A DNA stretch of 64,000 nucleotides, taken from Fusobacterium varium. Its GTDB lineage: Bacteria; Fusobacteriota; Fusobacteriia; Fusobacteriales; Fusobacteriaceae. The notes beneath the pieces are model-generated. The model searched no databases, was not told where the DNA came from, and was given only the letters and a program-made list of their open reading frames with translations. The DNA lies in contig JADYUE010000001.1 of the NCBI GenBank assembly GCA_021531615.1, forward strand, positions 355,319-419,318, read 5' to 3'. The translations under genes were made by a program, and so were the position numbers. Shown piece after piece: positions 36,507-44,968 of this stretch (position 1 is its first letter; each line of letters opens with the position of its first letter).

Positions 36507-37547
36507 ATGGAAAAAATATTTGATTTTAAAAATAGAGAATTTGGATTAGCTTGTAGTGGAGAACTTTTATTAAGACTTTCTCCTGTAAATAGTGAACTAC
36601 TTGTTCAAGGAACTCTTTTAGAAAAAAATATCGGTGGTGCAGAATTTAACGTAGCAACTGGAGTTTCTTCTCTTGGAGTAAAAAGTACTCTTATCACTAA
36701 ACTACCAGAAAATGAACTTGGAAGATATGCAAAAAGAGTTATAAACTCTAATGGAGTAGATAGCAGCTTTATAGTTGATGACAACTCACTTTACAAACGT
36801 TTAGCTATATACTTCTATGAATATGGAGCATCTCCTAGAAAACCAAATGTTACTTATGATAGACATGATTCATCTTTCCAATTCTTAGAAGCTGATGAAT
36901 TAGATAAATCAATTTATGATAAATGTGAAATCTTCCACACAAGTGGAATCAGTCTTGGACTTTGTGAAAAATCTAAACAACTTACTAAAGATTTAATTAA
37001 AAACTTCAAAGAAAAAGGTGGATTAATCTCTTTTGACGTAAACTTTAGAAGAAATCTTTGGGGAGATGAGCAAAATGCTAGAGTTGAAATAGAAAAAATA
37101 CTTCCTTCTATAGATATTCTATTTGCATCTGAAGAAACATTTAGAAAGATGTTTAAAGAAACTGGAGATCTTAAAGAGATCATGAGAAACTTTGCTGAAA
37201 AGCATGATCTTGCTTTAATAGCTTCTACTCAAAGAACTGTAAACTCTCCTAAATCTCACAACTTCACATCTATTATCTACAATAGAAAAGAGGATAAATT
37301 CTACTTCGAAAAACCATATGAAAATATAGAAATCGTAGATAGAATTGGAAGTGGAGATGCTTATGTTGCAGGAGTTCTTTATGGAATTTTAAAATATAAC
37401 GACACTGAAAAAGCATTAAAATATGGAAATGCTTGTGGAGCTGTAAAAAATACTATCGTTGGAGATAATAACTGTGCTGGAGCTAACCTTATTGAAGGAA
37501 TCATAGCTGATCATGAATTTGGAAGCACAAGTGAAATGAATAGATAA
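36507..37547 (+). CDS. kdgK: 2-keto-3-deoxygluconate kinase (PfkB family)
   Basis: It phosphorylates KDG to KDPG, the substrate of the preceding eda gene. The 346 residues have the PfkB fold, with the N-terminal GGAEFNVATGVSSLG, DVNFRRNLWG in the middle and the ATP/anion-hole motif DRIGSGDAYVAG with the catalytic Asp. The assignment to KDG rather than another sugar rests on the pairing with eda. A strong terminator follows. Confidence 0.92.
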   Translation: MEKIFDFKNREFGLACSGELLLRLSPVNSELLVQGTLLEKNIGGAEFNVATGVSSLGVKSTLITKLPENELGRYAKRVINSNGVDSSFIVDDNSLYKRLAIYFYEYGASPRKPNVTYDRHDSSFQFLEADELDKSIYDKCEIFHTSGISLGLCEKSKQLTKDLIKNFKEKGGLISFDVNFRRNLWGDEQNARVEIEKILPSIDILFASEETFRKMFKETGDLKEIMRNFAEKHDLALIASTQRTVNSPKSHNFTSIIYNRKEDKFYFEKPYENIEIVDRIGSGDAYVAGVLYGILKYNDTEKALKYGNACGAVKNTIVGDNNCAGANLIEGIIADHEFGSTSEMNR

Positions 37548-37582
37548 TTTGCCCACTTATCTTTAATAAAGTTAATATAAAC

Positions 37583-37613
37583 AAAAAAACTCAGATTAAT
37601 TCTGAGTTTTTTT
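37583..37613. terminator. Bidirectional terminator between kdgK and the DMT gene
   Basis: ACTCAGA and TCTGAGT form a stem flanked by a run of seven A on the left and seven T on the right, so it works for both convergent transcripts. Confidence 0.88.
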
Positions 37614-37626
37614 GTTATAGTTAGAT

Positions 37627-38535
37627 TTATTTATTTTTTTCAAAATACTCTTTTCCTTTGAAATAGAAAACTAATGAAAATACTATTATTATCATTCCTG
37701 CTACTGTATTAAATGTTGGTACTTCATCTGGAAGCATTATCCAGCTTAAAATAGCTCCTAAAATTGGATTGATTAATCTACACATATTTACTTCTGAAAC
37801 CTTTGTATTCTTATCTTGAAGAGCTATAAACCAGAAACTAAATGCAAATACTGAAACAAAAACTAAAGTTCCTAAACTTAAATAAAATCCTATAGGTTTT
37901 CCTATAAATTGTTTATATCCTTCTATTGCAACTCCTGTTACATATAGTAAAAATCCCCCAAAGAACATTTGAACAGCATTTAAAAATACAGGATCAATAT
38001 TTGCTTTGTACTCTGCTACTTTAATTGCTGAATACCCTTGGAAAATTATATTCATAAACAGAAGACCTATACCAATAAGCCCAATTCCATTGATAGAGTA
38101 TCCCCCACTTTTTACTCCTATTATCATTAATAATCCAACTAAACTTATTAAGATACTAATCACTTTATGCTTATTTAATTTATCATTTTTTGTCATAATA
38201 TGGCTTAAAATAATATTTACAAAAGGAGTTGTCCCCATTATTATAGATGAAATAGCTCCATCAACTAAGTTTACCCCTATATAAAATGCTGCATACCCTA
38301 AAAAGATATTTACTAAAGTCAATAGTGTAAATAGCTTGCTATTTTTTCTTACCTCTTCCCACATGCCTTTATGCCAAGTATATACCAAAAGTATTATCCC
38401 TACTGATGTAAATCTCAATCCAGCAAAGTTCATCGGTGTCATATCATAACTCAAACCTGTTTTAATTACAGGGTTTACTATTGCCCATAAAATTGATGCA
38501 AGTATTGCATAAAGCAAACCTTTTTTCTTAAACAT
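37627..38535 (-). CDS. DMT-superfamily permease (EamA type), possible sugar-acid carrier
   Basis: A 302-residue protein with about ten membrane segments in two EamA repeats. The substrate is not evident from the sequence. It is convergent with eda-kdgK and carries a TTC-N7-GAA motif upstream (38620-38634), the same motif found between the AEC gene and eda, which hints that it belongs to the same regulon and might move KDG or a uronate. GGGGGAA precedes the ATG by about nine bases. Confidence 0.82.
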   Translation of the reverse strand: MFKKKGLLYAILASILWAIVNPVIKTGLSYDMTPMNFAGLRFTSVGIILLVYTWHKGMWEEVRKNSKLFTLLTLVNIFLGYAAFYIGVNLVDGAISSIIMGTTPFVNIILSHIMTKNDKLNKHKVISILISLVGLLMIIGVKSGGYSINGIGLIGIGLLFMNIIFQGYSAIKVAEYKANIDPVFLNAVQMFFGGFLLYVTGVAIEGYKQFIGKPIGFYLSLGTLVFVSVFAFSFWFIALQDKNTKVSEVNMCRLINPILGAILSWIMLPDEVPTFNTVAGMIIIVFSLVFYFKGKEYFEKNK

Positions 38536-38619
38536 TTTTTTATTCCCCCTTTAATTTTTATACATTTTTATATTTTAACCTAATTATCAGAATATGGCAA
38601 CTTTAAAAATCTTTTTGTA

Positions 38620-38634
38620 GTTCCATATATGAAA
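38620..38634. promoter_or_regulatory. Candidate operator TTC-N7-GAAA, site 3
   Basis: The site reads GTTCCATATATGAAA, about 85 bases upstream of the DMT gene start, with the half-sites and spacing of the sites at 35631 and 35728. It directly abuts the terminator run of the small RNA candidate. Confidence 0.5.
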
Positions 38635-38706
38635 AAAGCATAGTCAAACGACTATGCTTTCTACTATATTTATATATAAAACATCTTGGGGAAAGATTTA
38701 TTTATG
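38632..38706 (-). ncRNA. Candidate small RNA A with UCCCC hairpin loop
   Basis: On the minus strand TTGTAACA (38745-38738) and TTGACA (38734-38729) are followed by an AT-rich -10 region. Then comes the block TAAATCTTTCCCCAAGATG, in which ATCTT/AAGAT closes a UCCCC loop, and then TTTTATATATA. A terminator follows, with arms AGCATAGTC/GACTATGCT (38658-38637) and a T6 run. The same arrangement recurs at 48969-49043. A pyrimidine-rich loop suits pairing with ribosome binding sites. The terminator may also serve the PTS operon that ends at 38764. Confidence 0.65.
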
Positions 38707-38763
38707 TATTTATAATAATCTTTTCTTGTGTCAAAAATGTTACAATTTTTTTTAATTATTATA

Positions 38764-39792
38764 TTAATAATCAAATTGTCTGTAATATCTTCTGATATCT
38801 AAGCTATGTTTTGTATTATCTTCAAAATGGAAAGCCATACGATCAACTAACACAGTAGATGCAATTGTTGGTGCAATTATCCAACGATATTTTTCATCAA
38901 TACCTTTTAATTCAAAGTCTTGTGTATCAATTACTGTTAATTTATCTGTATAATTTCTTAAGAATTTCTCTGCTCTTTCATCTAACACACGAGTTTTTCC
39001 AGCACCTTTTACTAAGAATACACAAACATCTTTTTCTACAATCTCAAGAGTTCCATGGAAAAATTCAGCACTTGTTACTGACTTAGTTCTAATCCATTGC
39101 ATCTCTTCTAATAGACACATTGAGAATAGGTAAGTTTCTCCCCAAACTTCTCCTCCACCTACCCAAATCATATATGGTTCATTGTAGTATTTTTTACCTG
39201 CTTCTTTTGCAATTGGATCAAATTTATATTTTGCTTCTAATAGATTTTCTGGTAGTGTCATTAATTGATCTGCAAATTCATCATAATCATCAAAATCTCC
39301 ATTGTTTTTCATCAATCTAAAGAATAACCAGAATAATAACATGTATTCATATTCTACTCCATTTTCATGTCTCATAGGAATTGTATAATCAGAGTTTTTA
39401 GCTAGTGGAGATTCTGGATTTTTAGTACAACAAATAACTCTTATTCCATTTTCTTTACAATGTTTTGCTATTGCTACTGTTTCTTTTGTATCTCCAGATT
39501 TTGATAGTGTAATTACTATTGAATCTTTTGATAATGATTTATGCCCTCTATTTAATAATTCAGCTGCTTGCTCTACAAATACAGGCTTTTCAGTTACTTG
39601 TTTTGCCATTTCTCCCATAGCTAACATTGGAGCTAAACTTCCACCTACAGCTGTAAAAAATATATTTTTATATCCTTGTTTTGATACTTCATCTGCTACT
39701 TTTTCAGCTATTGGACGAGCCTCTCTTATTAGATCAGCACTTGTTCTATATTCCTTTTCATTAAATTTTAACATTTCAGCATATTTTGACAT
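38764..39792 (-). CDS. SIS-domain sugar-amine 6-phosphate deglycase (FrlB/GfrF-like)
   Basis: A 342-residue protein with two SIS domains (about 30-170 and 195-330). FTAVGGSLAPM, ITLSKSGDTKET and especially TSAEFFHGTLEIVEKD and the C-terminal RRYYRQFDY resemble fructoselysine-6-phosphate deglycase FrlB, which releases glucose 6-phosphate and lysine. In the Salmonella gfr operon an enzyme of this type is last after four PTS genes and a second SIS enzyme, the same order as here. The exact substrate is inferred. AAGGAGG precedes the ATG. Confidence 0.82.
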   Translation of the reverse strand: MSKYAEMLKFNEKEYRTSADLIREARPIAEKVADEVSKQGYKNIFFTAVGGSLAPMLAMGEMAKQVTEKPVFVEQAAELLNRGHKSLSKDSIVITLSKSGDTKETVAIAKHCKENGIRVICCTKNPESPLAKNSDYTIPMRHENGVEYEYMLLFWLFFRLMKNNGDFDDYDEFADQLMTLPENLLEAKYKFDPIAKEAGKKYYNEPYMIWVGGGEVWGETYLFSMCLLEEMQWIRTKSVTSAEFFHGTLEIVEKDVCVFLVKGAGKTRVLDERAEKFLRNYTDKLTVIDTQDFELKGIDEKYRWIIAPTIASTVLVDRMAFHFEDNTKHSLDIRRYYRQFDY

Positions 39793-39822
39793 TTTCTTCC
39801 TCCTTAAATTTATTTTATATTT

Positions 39823-40884
39823 TTAAATTTTACTTTTTAAAACTTTATCAAAATCATCAAAAATTCTAATACCTAAATTTATTCCTTTAAAAGTAGCTAT
39901 TTTATAACTCATTAATTGAATTGGAACAACCAATAACAATAATACTAAGTGTTCATCAATTTTTTCTTCTAAAGAAATATTTATATCCCCATTATTTAGC
40001 CCAATTAAAATTGACTTTTTAATATAAGAGTCCATATACTCTCTTAAATTTTTCATCCTATTTTTTAATTTCCCATCGTTTTCTAAATAAAATATAATAT
40101 GATTTTTATTAGCTTCTAAATATGGTCCATGCATATAAGCTTCTAATTCAAATCCTTGTGATGGACATCTAACAGTCTCAGTAAATTTTGTCTCAAACTC
40201 TTTTGCTACTCCTAAAGCTCCACCATATCCTATTGCAACAAATCTATCTGTTGCTTTTAAAATCTCTTTATTTTCTTCAAAATAATCTTCACTTATTTCA
40301 ATTACTTTTGGAATATAGTTAATTATTTTTTCTAACTCTTTTAAATAACTCTCAAACTTTTCTTTAGAAATATTTTTTCTACTTTCACCCAAAAATATTC
40401 CCAACAAGAAAATATTTAATAATGTTGCAGAAAATCCCTTAGTTACAAACCCAACTTTCTCTATTCCAAAGTTTAAATTTAAAATCAAATCTGAATATTC
40501 TATAACTGGACTTTCATTATCTGAAGTTATAGTTAAAGTTTTTATTTTAGAATTTTCCTTTATATATTTTAAGGCTTCTATTGTAGAACTGCTTTTTCCA
40601 CTTTGGGTTATAGCAATTACCAAGTCTAAATCACTATCTATTTTTTCATAGTTATAAAAGTTAAAAGGCTCTTTTATATCTATAAAACAATCTAAAATAT
40701 CTTCTAAAAAATATTTTGTTGTCTGAGCTGCATTCATAGATGAACCAGTAGCTAAGATTAAAACTCTCTTTATAGCTTTTGTTCCTAATTCATCTATAAC
40801 TTTAGAATTGCTTTCCCTAAATTCTTTCAATATTTTTAGTAATACTTCTTTTTCTTCATAAATATTAGATAGCATTGTTTCCAT
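39823..40884 (-). CDS. SIS-domain deglycase/isomerase (GfrE-like)
   Basis: A 353-residue protein with two SIS domains resembling the isomerase half of GlmS: LATGSSMNAAQTTKYFLED, ITQSGKSSSTIEAL and CPSQGFELEAYMHGP. It lacks a glutaminase domain. By position it corresponds to GfrE, the glucoselysine-6-phosphate deglycase of the gfr operon. The alternative is another amino-sugar phosphate isomerase or deaminase. It lies between EIID and the FrlB-like gene. Confidence 0.78.
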   Translation of the reverse strand: METMLSNIYEEKEVLLKILKEFRESNSKVIDELGTKAIKRVLILATGSSMNAAQTTKYFLEDILDCFIDIKEPFNFYNYEKIDSDLDLVIAITQSGKSSSTIEALKYIKENSKIKTLTITSDNESPVIEYSDLILNLNFGIEKVGFVTKGFSATLLNIFLLGIFLGESRKNISKEKFESYLKELEKIINYIPKVIEISEDYFEENKEILKATDRFVAIGYGGALGVAKEFETKFTETVRCPSQGFELEAYMHGPYLEANKNHIIFYLENDGKLKNRMKNLREYMDSYIKKSILIGLNNGDINISLEEKIDEHLVLLLLVVPIQLMSYKIATFKGINLGIRIFDDFDKVLKSKI

Positions 40885-40905
40885 AGCTTACCTCTCTAAT
40901 TTAAA

Positions 40906-41724
40906 TTAGAATATTCCAATAAGAGAACCGATGATTCCTACTATTGCCATTCCTAGTAATATCATTAATGGTTTTACTTTTTTACCAAGAAGATAATAAA
41001 CAGCTCCAAAGGCTCCTAGTTGTAATATACCTGGCATAATATCATTCAATATTCCTTGAACTTCAATTTTATTTTCTCCACTAACAAAACTTAATGGTGT
41101 GCTAATGTCTATCATTCTAGCAGCCATAGCCCCTATAACTACTAATCCTAAAATCGAAGCTCCAAATGTTAACTTTTCCATAGTTCCATTTTTTTGTAAT
41201 TTACTTAAGAACTCTATTCCCAATTTATATCCTAATTTTACAAGTAAAAATCTTATTATTATGTGTGGTACATTAAAGATAAATAAGAATAATATTGGCC
41301 CTAAAGCATTTCCTTGTAATGATAAAGATGTTCCTATTCCTGTTGCAATTAATCTTAAAGTTCCCCAGAAAAATGAATCTCCTATTCCTGAAAGTGGTCC
41401 CATCAATGCTGTTTTAATATTATTTATAGAGTTTTCATCAAAATCTTCAACTTCAGAATTTTCTTTCTCCATTGCAGCAGAAATTCCTAACATTAAAGTT
41501 ACTATATGAGGTGTCATATTGAAAAACTCCAAGTGTCTTTTTAAGGCTCTTTTAAGTCCCTCTTTATTATCTTTATATAGTTTTTCTAAAACTGGAATAA
41601 TAGCATAAATATATCCCAAATTCATCTGTCTTTCATAGTTCCAAGAAAACTCCATTTGGAACGATCTCCAAAATACTCTTGTTAATTCTTTATCTATATT
41701 TTTTTCAGAATTAGAAGTCTTCAT
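40906..41724 (-). CDS. PTS mannose-family EIID component
   Basis: A 272-residue membrane subunit of a mannose-type phosphotransferase system. The N-terminal ELTRVFWRSFQMEFSWNYERQ and the central GPLSGIGDSFFWGTLR are standard EIID signatures. I place the start at the ATG at 41724, six bases after GAGGTGG; it overlaps the end of EIIC by 14 bases. An in-frame GTG at 41739 overlaps the ribosome binding site. Confidence 0.93.
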   Translation of the reverse strand: MKTSNSEKNIDKELTRVFWRSFQMEFSWNYERQMNLGYIYAIIPVLEKLYKDNKEGLKRALKRHLEFFNMTPHIVTLMLGISAAMEKENSEVEDFDENSINNIKTALMGPLSGIGDSFFWGTLRLIATGIGTSLSLQGNALGPILFLFIFNVPHIIIRFLLVKLGYKLGIEFLSKLQKNGTMEKLTFGASILGLVVIGAMAARMIDISTPLSFVSGENKIEVQGILNDIMPGILQLGAFGAVYYLLGKKVKPLMILLGMAIVGIIGSLIGIF

Positions 41725-42493
41725 CTTCTTCCACCTCACTTTCTTCTACTGCCTTTGCTCCACGTAATTGAACTCCATCTTTTAAATTAACAACTATTAC
41801 AGCTAATATACCTCCAAAAATTGCTATTCCTGTTAGTGGAACTCCAGTATATACAGCTATTGCAAACCCTAAGAAGAAATATGGAGCAACTGTTTTATTT
41901 AATAGAAGTCTTGCTAACATTGCAAATCCTAATGCTGGTATTATTCCTGTTGCTACAGCTAATCCTCTTTGCACAAATTCAGGAATAGAATTTAATATAG
42001 TTGAAATTACATTACTTCCTAGTAAATATGAGAAGAAAACTATTAGTGCTAACATTAATGAAAGTCCAAATCCTGATATTAACTGCATTCTTTCAATACC
42101 TCTACAATTTCCTTCCTCTGCATAAGCATCTGCCTTGTGAGCTAACATAGGAATTATTATTCCTAGATAAACATTTTTTAAAATTAGAGTAAAAGTTGCT
42201 ATAGGTAAAGCCAATAGTAAAACTGTTTCCACTCCTGATTTAGAAGCTATTGCAAAGGCTACCCCTAAAATACCTCCTGTTACAACATCTGGTGGAATTG
42301 CTCCTCCTACTGAAAACGATCCTATAAAAGCAAGTTCTAAAGTAGCTCCCATTATTACCCCAGCTTTTATATCTCCCATTACTATTCCTGTAAATAGCCC
42401 TGTTACAATAGGTCTTGAAATTAAACTTGTTCCTAAAGCAAATTCACTTTGTGCTATAAAAGCTATCATTCCCAAAAGAAATGCTTGTAACAT
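41711..42493 (-). CDS. PTS mannose/sorbose-family EIIC component
   Basis: A 260-residue integral membrane subunit forming the sugar channel with EIID. It has about seven hydrophobic segments and the family motif SRPIVTGLFTGIVMGDIKAG (residues 25-44). The C-terminus is acidic. It follows EIIB by 30 bases with GGAGGGAG before the ATG. Confidence 0.93.
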   Translation of the reverse strand: MLQAFLLGMIAFIAQSEFALGTSLISRPIVTGLFTGIVMGDIKAGVIMGATLELAFIGSFSVGGAIPPDVVTGGILGVAFAIASKSGVETVLLLALPIATFTLILKNVYLGIIIPMLAHKADAYAEEGNCRGIERMQLISGFGLSLMLALIVFFSYLLGSNVISTILNSIPEFVQRGLAVATGIIPALGFAMLARLLLNKTVAPYFFLGFAIAVYTGVPLTGIAIFGGILAVIVVNLKDGVQLRGAKAVEESEVEEDEDF

Positions 42494-42523
42494 TTTTCTC
42501 CCTCCTTTTCTATTTTATGTTTT

Positions 42524-42982
42524 TTATAAATAAATCTTATTATCTCCTGGTAGTTGTCTAATTTCAACCTCTACTCCTTGTGATTCTAACTCTTTTATCA
42601 TCTTTTCTTCTTCTTCTAAAAGATTTATAGTTTTTGAAATATTTCTACTTCCCTCTCTTGGTTTTATTCCACCTAGATTAACTTGTTTTATTTGTTTTAC
42701 ATTTGAAACTATTTTATAAGCATCTTCTACTGATTCAACAACTATAAATAACTTATACTTATCAGTTACTCCTGAATTCAAAGCTTCTATTGCTGCTTTG
42801 ATATCTTTAATAACTAATTTTACTCCCTGTGGTTTTGCTAATTTCATTGTTGTCTTTCTTAGCTCATCTCCTGCTACTGCATCATTTGCTATTAGTATAC
42901 AATCAGCTCCTAATGTTTGTGTCCATGAAAAAGCAACTTGTCCATGTAATAATCTGTGATCTACTCTTAATAAAAGTATCAT
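42524..42982 (-). CDS. PTS mannose/sorbose-family EIIB component
   Basis: A 152-residue cytoplasmic subunit. RVDHRLLHGQVAFSW near the N-terminus contains the phosphorylated His of this family (HGQV). It passes phosphate from EIIA to the incoming sugar or sugar-amine adduct. Confidence 0.95.
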   Translation of the reverse strand: MILLLRVDHRLLHGQVAFSWTQTLGADCILIANDAVAGDELRKTTMKLAKPQGVKLVIKDIKAAIEALNSGVTDKYKLFIVVESVEDAYKIVSNVKQIKQVNLGGIKPREGSRNISKTINLLEEEEKMIKELESQGVEVEIRQLPGDNKIYL

Positions 42983-43012
42983 TTTTTCCTCCTAAAACGT
43001 TTTTTATTTAAA

Positions 43013-43438
43013 TTAAAATTCTTCATCTTCCATTTGATTTTCTTTTTCTAACTCTAAATTTCCATATTTTACAGATTCTTTTGAATTAATTATTGAGTTT
43101 TCTATTAATTCTTTTGCATTGTTATACTCTTCTTGTTCTCCTAAAAGTTCTAATATTAATGATAAATTTAATCCCGAAATAACATGTAAATTTTTATTAC
43201 TAGGAATTTTTTCCATAAAGGCATTGTTAACACTTCCACCAAATATATCTGTTACTACTATTATCTCTTTATCTTTATATTGAAGTAACATTCTATCTAT
43301 CTCTTTGGCTAAGTTAAAATCTTCTTTAGTATAGCATGGTAGTGACTCCAAATTCTCAAACTTTCCTAAGATGATACCTATTGAATTTTCTATCCCTTTG
43401 GCAAAATTCCCATGTGTAGCTATTATAAATTGAAACAT
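43013..43438 (-). CDS. PTS mannose-family EIIA component
   Basis: A 141-residue cytoplasmic subunit phosphorylated by HPr on the His of IIATHGNFAKG. DIFGGSVNNAF matches the second conserved segment. It is the first gene of the operon EIIA-EIIB-EIIC-EIID-GfrE-like-GfrF-like, behind a TTGACA/TAATTT promoter (43467-43495). No LevR-type activator is encoded here. Confidence 0.94.
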   Translation of the reverse strand: MFQFIIATHGNFAKGIENSIGIILGKFENLESLPCYTKEDFNLAKEIDRMLLQYKDKEIIVVTDIFGGSVNNAFMEKIPSNKNLHVISGLNLSLILELLGEQEEYNNAKELIENSIINSKESVKYGNLELEKENQMEDEEF

Positions 43439-43466
43439 TTAGTTTACCTCCTGTACCTTTTCTCAT

Positions 43467-43495
43467 AAATTAACACACTATTATTCTGGTGTCAA
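43467..43495 (-). promoter_or_regulatory. Promoter of the PTS/deglycase operon
   Basis: On the minus strand TTGACA (43495-43490) and TAATTT (43472-43467) are 17 bases apart and lie about 30 bases before the EIIA start. Confidence 0.75.
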
Positions 43496-43512
43496 TTTTT
43501 TTAGTTTTATCG

Positions 43513-43591
43513 TTAATTCGTAGTTAATGTTTTTATATTTATATGCTATAATATTGTTAAAATAAATATTTTTCAATCATCAACGAATTAA
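43513..43591. promoter_or_regulatory. TTAATTCGT inverted repeat between the PTS operon and the Rep_3 gene
   Basis: TTAATTCGT at 43513-43521 and its exact complement ACGAATTAA at 43583-43591 face each other across a TATAAT box (43547-43552) for the Rep_3 gene. The first copy is about 20 bases upstream of the PTS promoter -35. The arrangement suits a protein that controls both divergent genes. Confidence 0.5.
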
Positions 43592-43642
43592 TATTTTGTT
43601 TTTTTTTCGTTTATTATAACAACTATTTTTACTATAAAGGAG

Positions 43643-44902
43643 ATGAGAGATATAAAAGAAAATAAAATTTCTAATAATTTTTTTAATTTTTCAACTTTTT
43701 TCAATACTGAAATATTATTTACTAAAAGATTTTCAAAAAATGATATTCTTTTTAAGCAATTTTTAATAAAACATATTGTAACAACTGATGAAAAAAAATT
43801 AGAAATAAAAGAGAATGAAATAAAAAAAATAATTTCTCTCCCTCATGGAGAAACTGTTGACTCTTTTTTATCAAAATTTTGTTCTAAAAGAATTGTTATC
43901 TACTATGGAAAATCTAAACTTAATCCCTATGAACTATCTTTAAGTATTGTTGCTTCCTATTTAAAAATTGAAGATAGGTATAAAATTAAAATAAGTGATG
44001 ATTTTTATAAGATATTTAACTCTGAAAAAAATGATTTTAAACTTTTCTATTTAAATATTTTATTAAGTTTTTCCAACACAATTAGTAGAAATCTATTTAA
44101 TCTATTAAAAAGTATATCTAATGAAGCTTTTCTTGAGATTTCATTAGAGGAGTTAAAAAATTATTTAAATATAGAGGAATCTTATGATCGTTTCTTTGAT
44201 TTTGAACATAAAATTCTTGTTCCAGCTTTGAAAGAAATCGAAGAGTTTTTACTATATAAAGTTGAGTACTCAAAAATTAAAGAATCTAATAGTAAAAATA
44301 GTAAAATTAAGGGGATTCGTTTTGATATAATTCAAACTGCTGATAACAATAGAGAAAAGAATCTAACTTTACTTTTTGAATTATTTAATCCTTTTGCTAA
44401 AAACGAAAAGCTATTACAAGAGTTTATAACAAAACAATCTTTCTTTTATAGTTTCAATTATTTAAAAAGAAATATTGAATATTCTCTACTACATAGTTGT
44501 AAAAATTTAGATAGTTTTTTAATTGAGGCTATTGAAAAAGATTATGTTAATACTAGATTTAAAACTAAGTTTAAAAATTTTTCAAAACAATATACTCTTA
44601 TTTCAAATCTAAATCAAAATTTTACATCATTAGATGATTTTAGGGATAATATTTTTAAAGAGATTGATAAAAAGAAATTAAGTGAACTATCAATTTTAGT
44701 TAAATTTATGAAAAGTTCCTTCCAATTGTTTAGAAATAACTTTTTAACAAATGAGGCTTTAAATAAAAATGAAATTTATAAAACTTTCTATACTAATTTT
44801 CAAGAAAATAATGAATTTACATTTGAAAATAAACATCTATTACTTATAGCAGAGTTTAACGATACATGTTGTGAAAGTTATTTTGCTATTTTTAAAAAAT
44901 AA
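43643..44902 (+). CDS. Rep_3-type (RepB/RepE-like) initiator protein, chromosomal
   Basis: A 419-residue basic protein whose middle part matches the second winged helix of Rep_3 plasmid initiators: LEISLEELKNYLNIEE, then YDRFFDFEHKILVPALKEI, then GIRFDI (about residues 170-235). The gene stands alone between metabolic operons with no plasmid functions, so it is probably a domesticated initiator acting as a DNA-binding regulator. The C-terminal 180 residues are not recognised. The ATG at 43643 directly abuts AAGGAG with no spacer, so the true start could be a later non-ATG codon. The AT content is higher than in its neighbours. Confidence 0.65.
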   Translation: MRDIKENKISNNFFNFSTFFNTEILFTKRFSKNDILFKQFLIKHIVTTDEKKLEIKENEIKKIISLPHGETVDSFLSKFCSKRIVIYYGKSKLNPYELSLSIVASYLKIEDRYKIKISDDFYKIFNSEKNDFKLFYLNILLSFSNTISRNLFNLLKSISNEAFLEISLEELKNYLNIEESYDRFFDFEHKILVPALKEIEEFLLYKVEYSKIKESNSKNSKIKGIRFDIIQTADNNREKNLTLLFELFNPFAKNEKLLQEFITKQSFFYSFNYLKRNIEYSLLHSCKNLDSFLIEAIEKDYVNTRFKTKFKNFSKQYTLISNLNQNFTSLDDFRDNIFKEIDKKKLSELSILVKFMKSSFQLFRNNFLTNEALNKNEIYKTFYTNFQENNEFTFENKHLLLIAEFNDTCCESYFAIFKK

Positions 44903-44908
44903 ATTTAA

Positions 44909-44943
44909 AAAAAGAGGCTTGAAATATTATCAAGCCTCTTTTA
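44909..44943. terminator. Bidirectional terminator between the Rep_3 and CstA genes
   Basis: AAGAGGCTTG and CAAGCCTCTT form a 10-bp stem with A-rich and T-rich flanks on both sides. Confidence 0.88.
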
Positions 44944-44968
44944 AGATTATTCTTTTAATTTTTGCTTT

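Noticed and set aside
43439..43642. Plasmid replication origin or integrated plasmid at the Rep_3 gene
   Set aside because: No iteron array, partition genes, mobilisation genes or flanking repeats were found, only one 9-bp inverted repeat.
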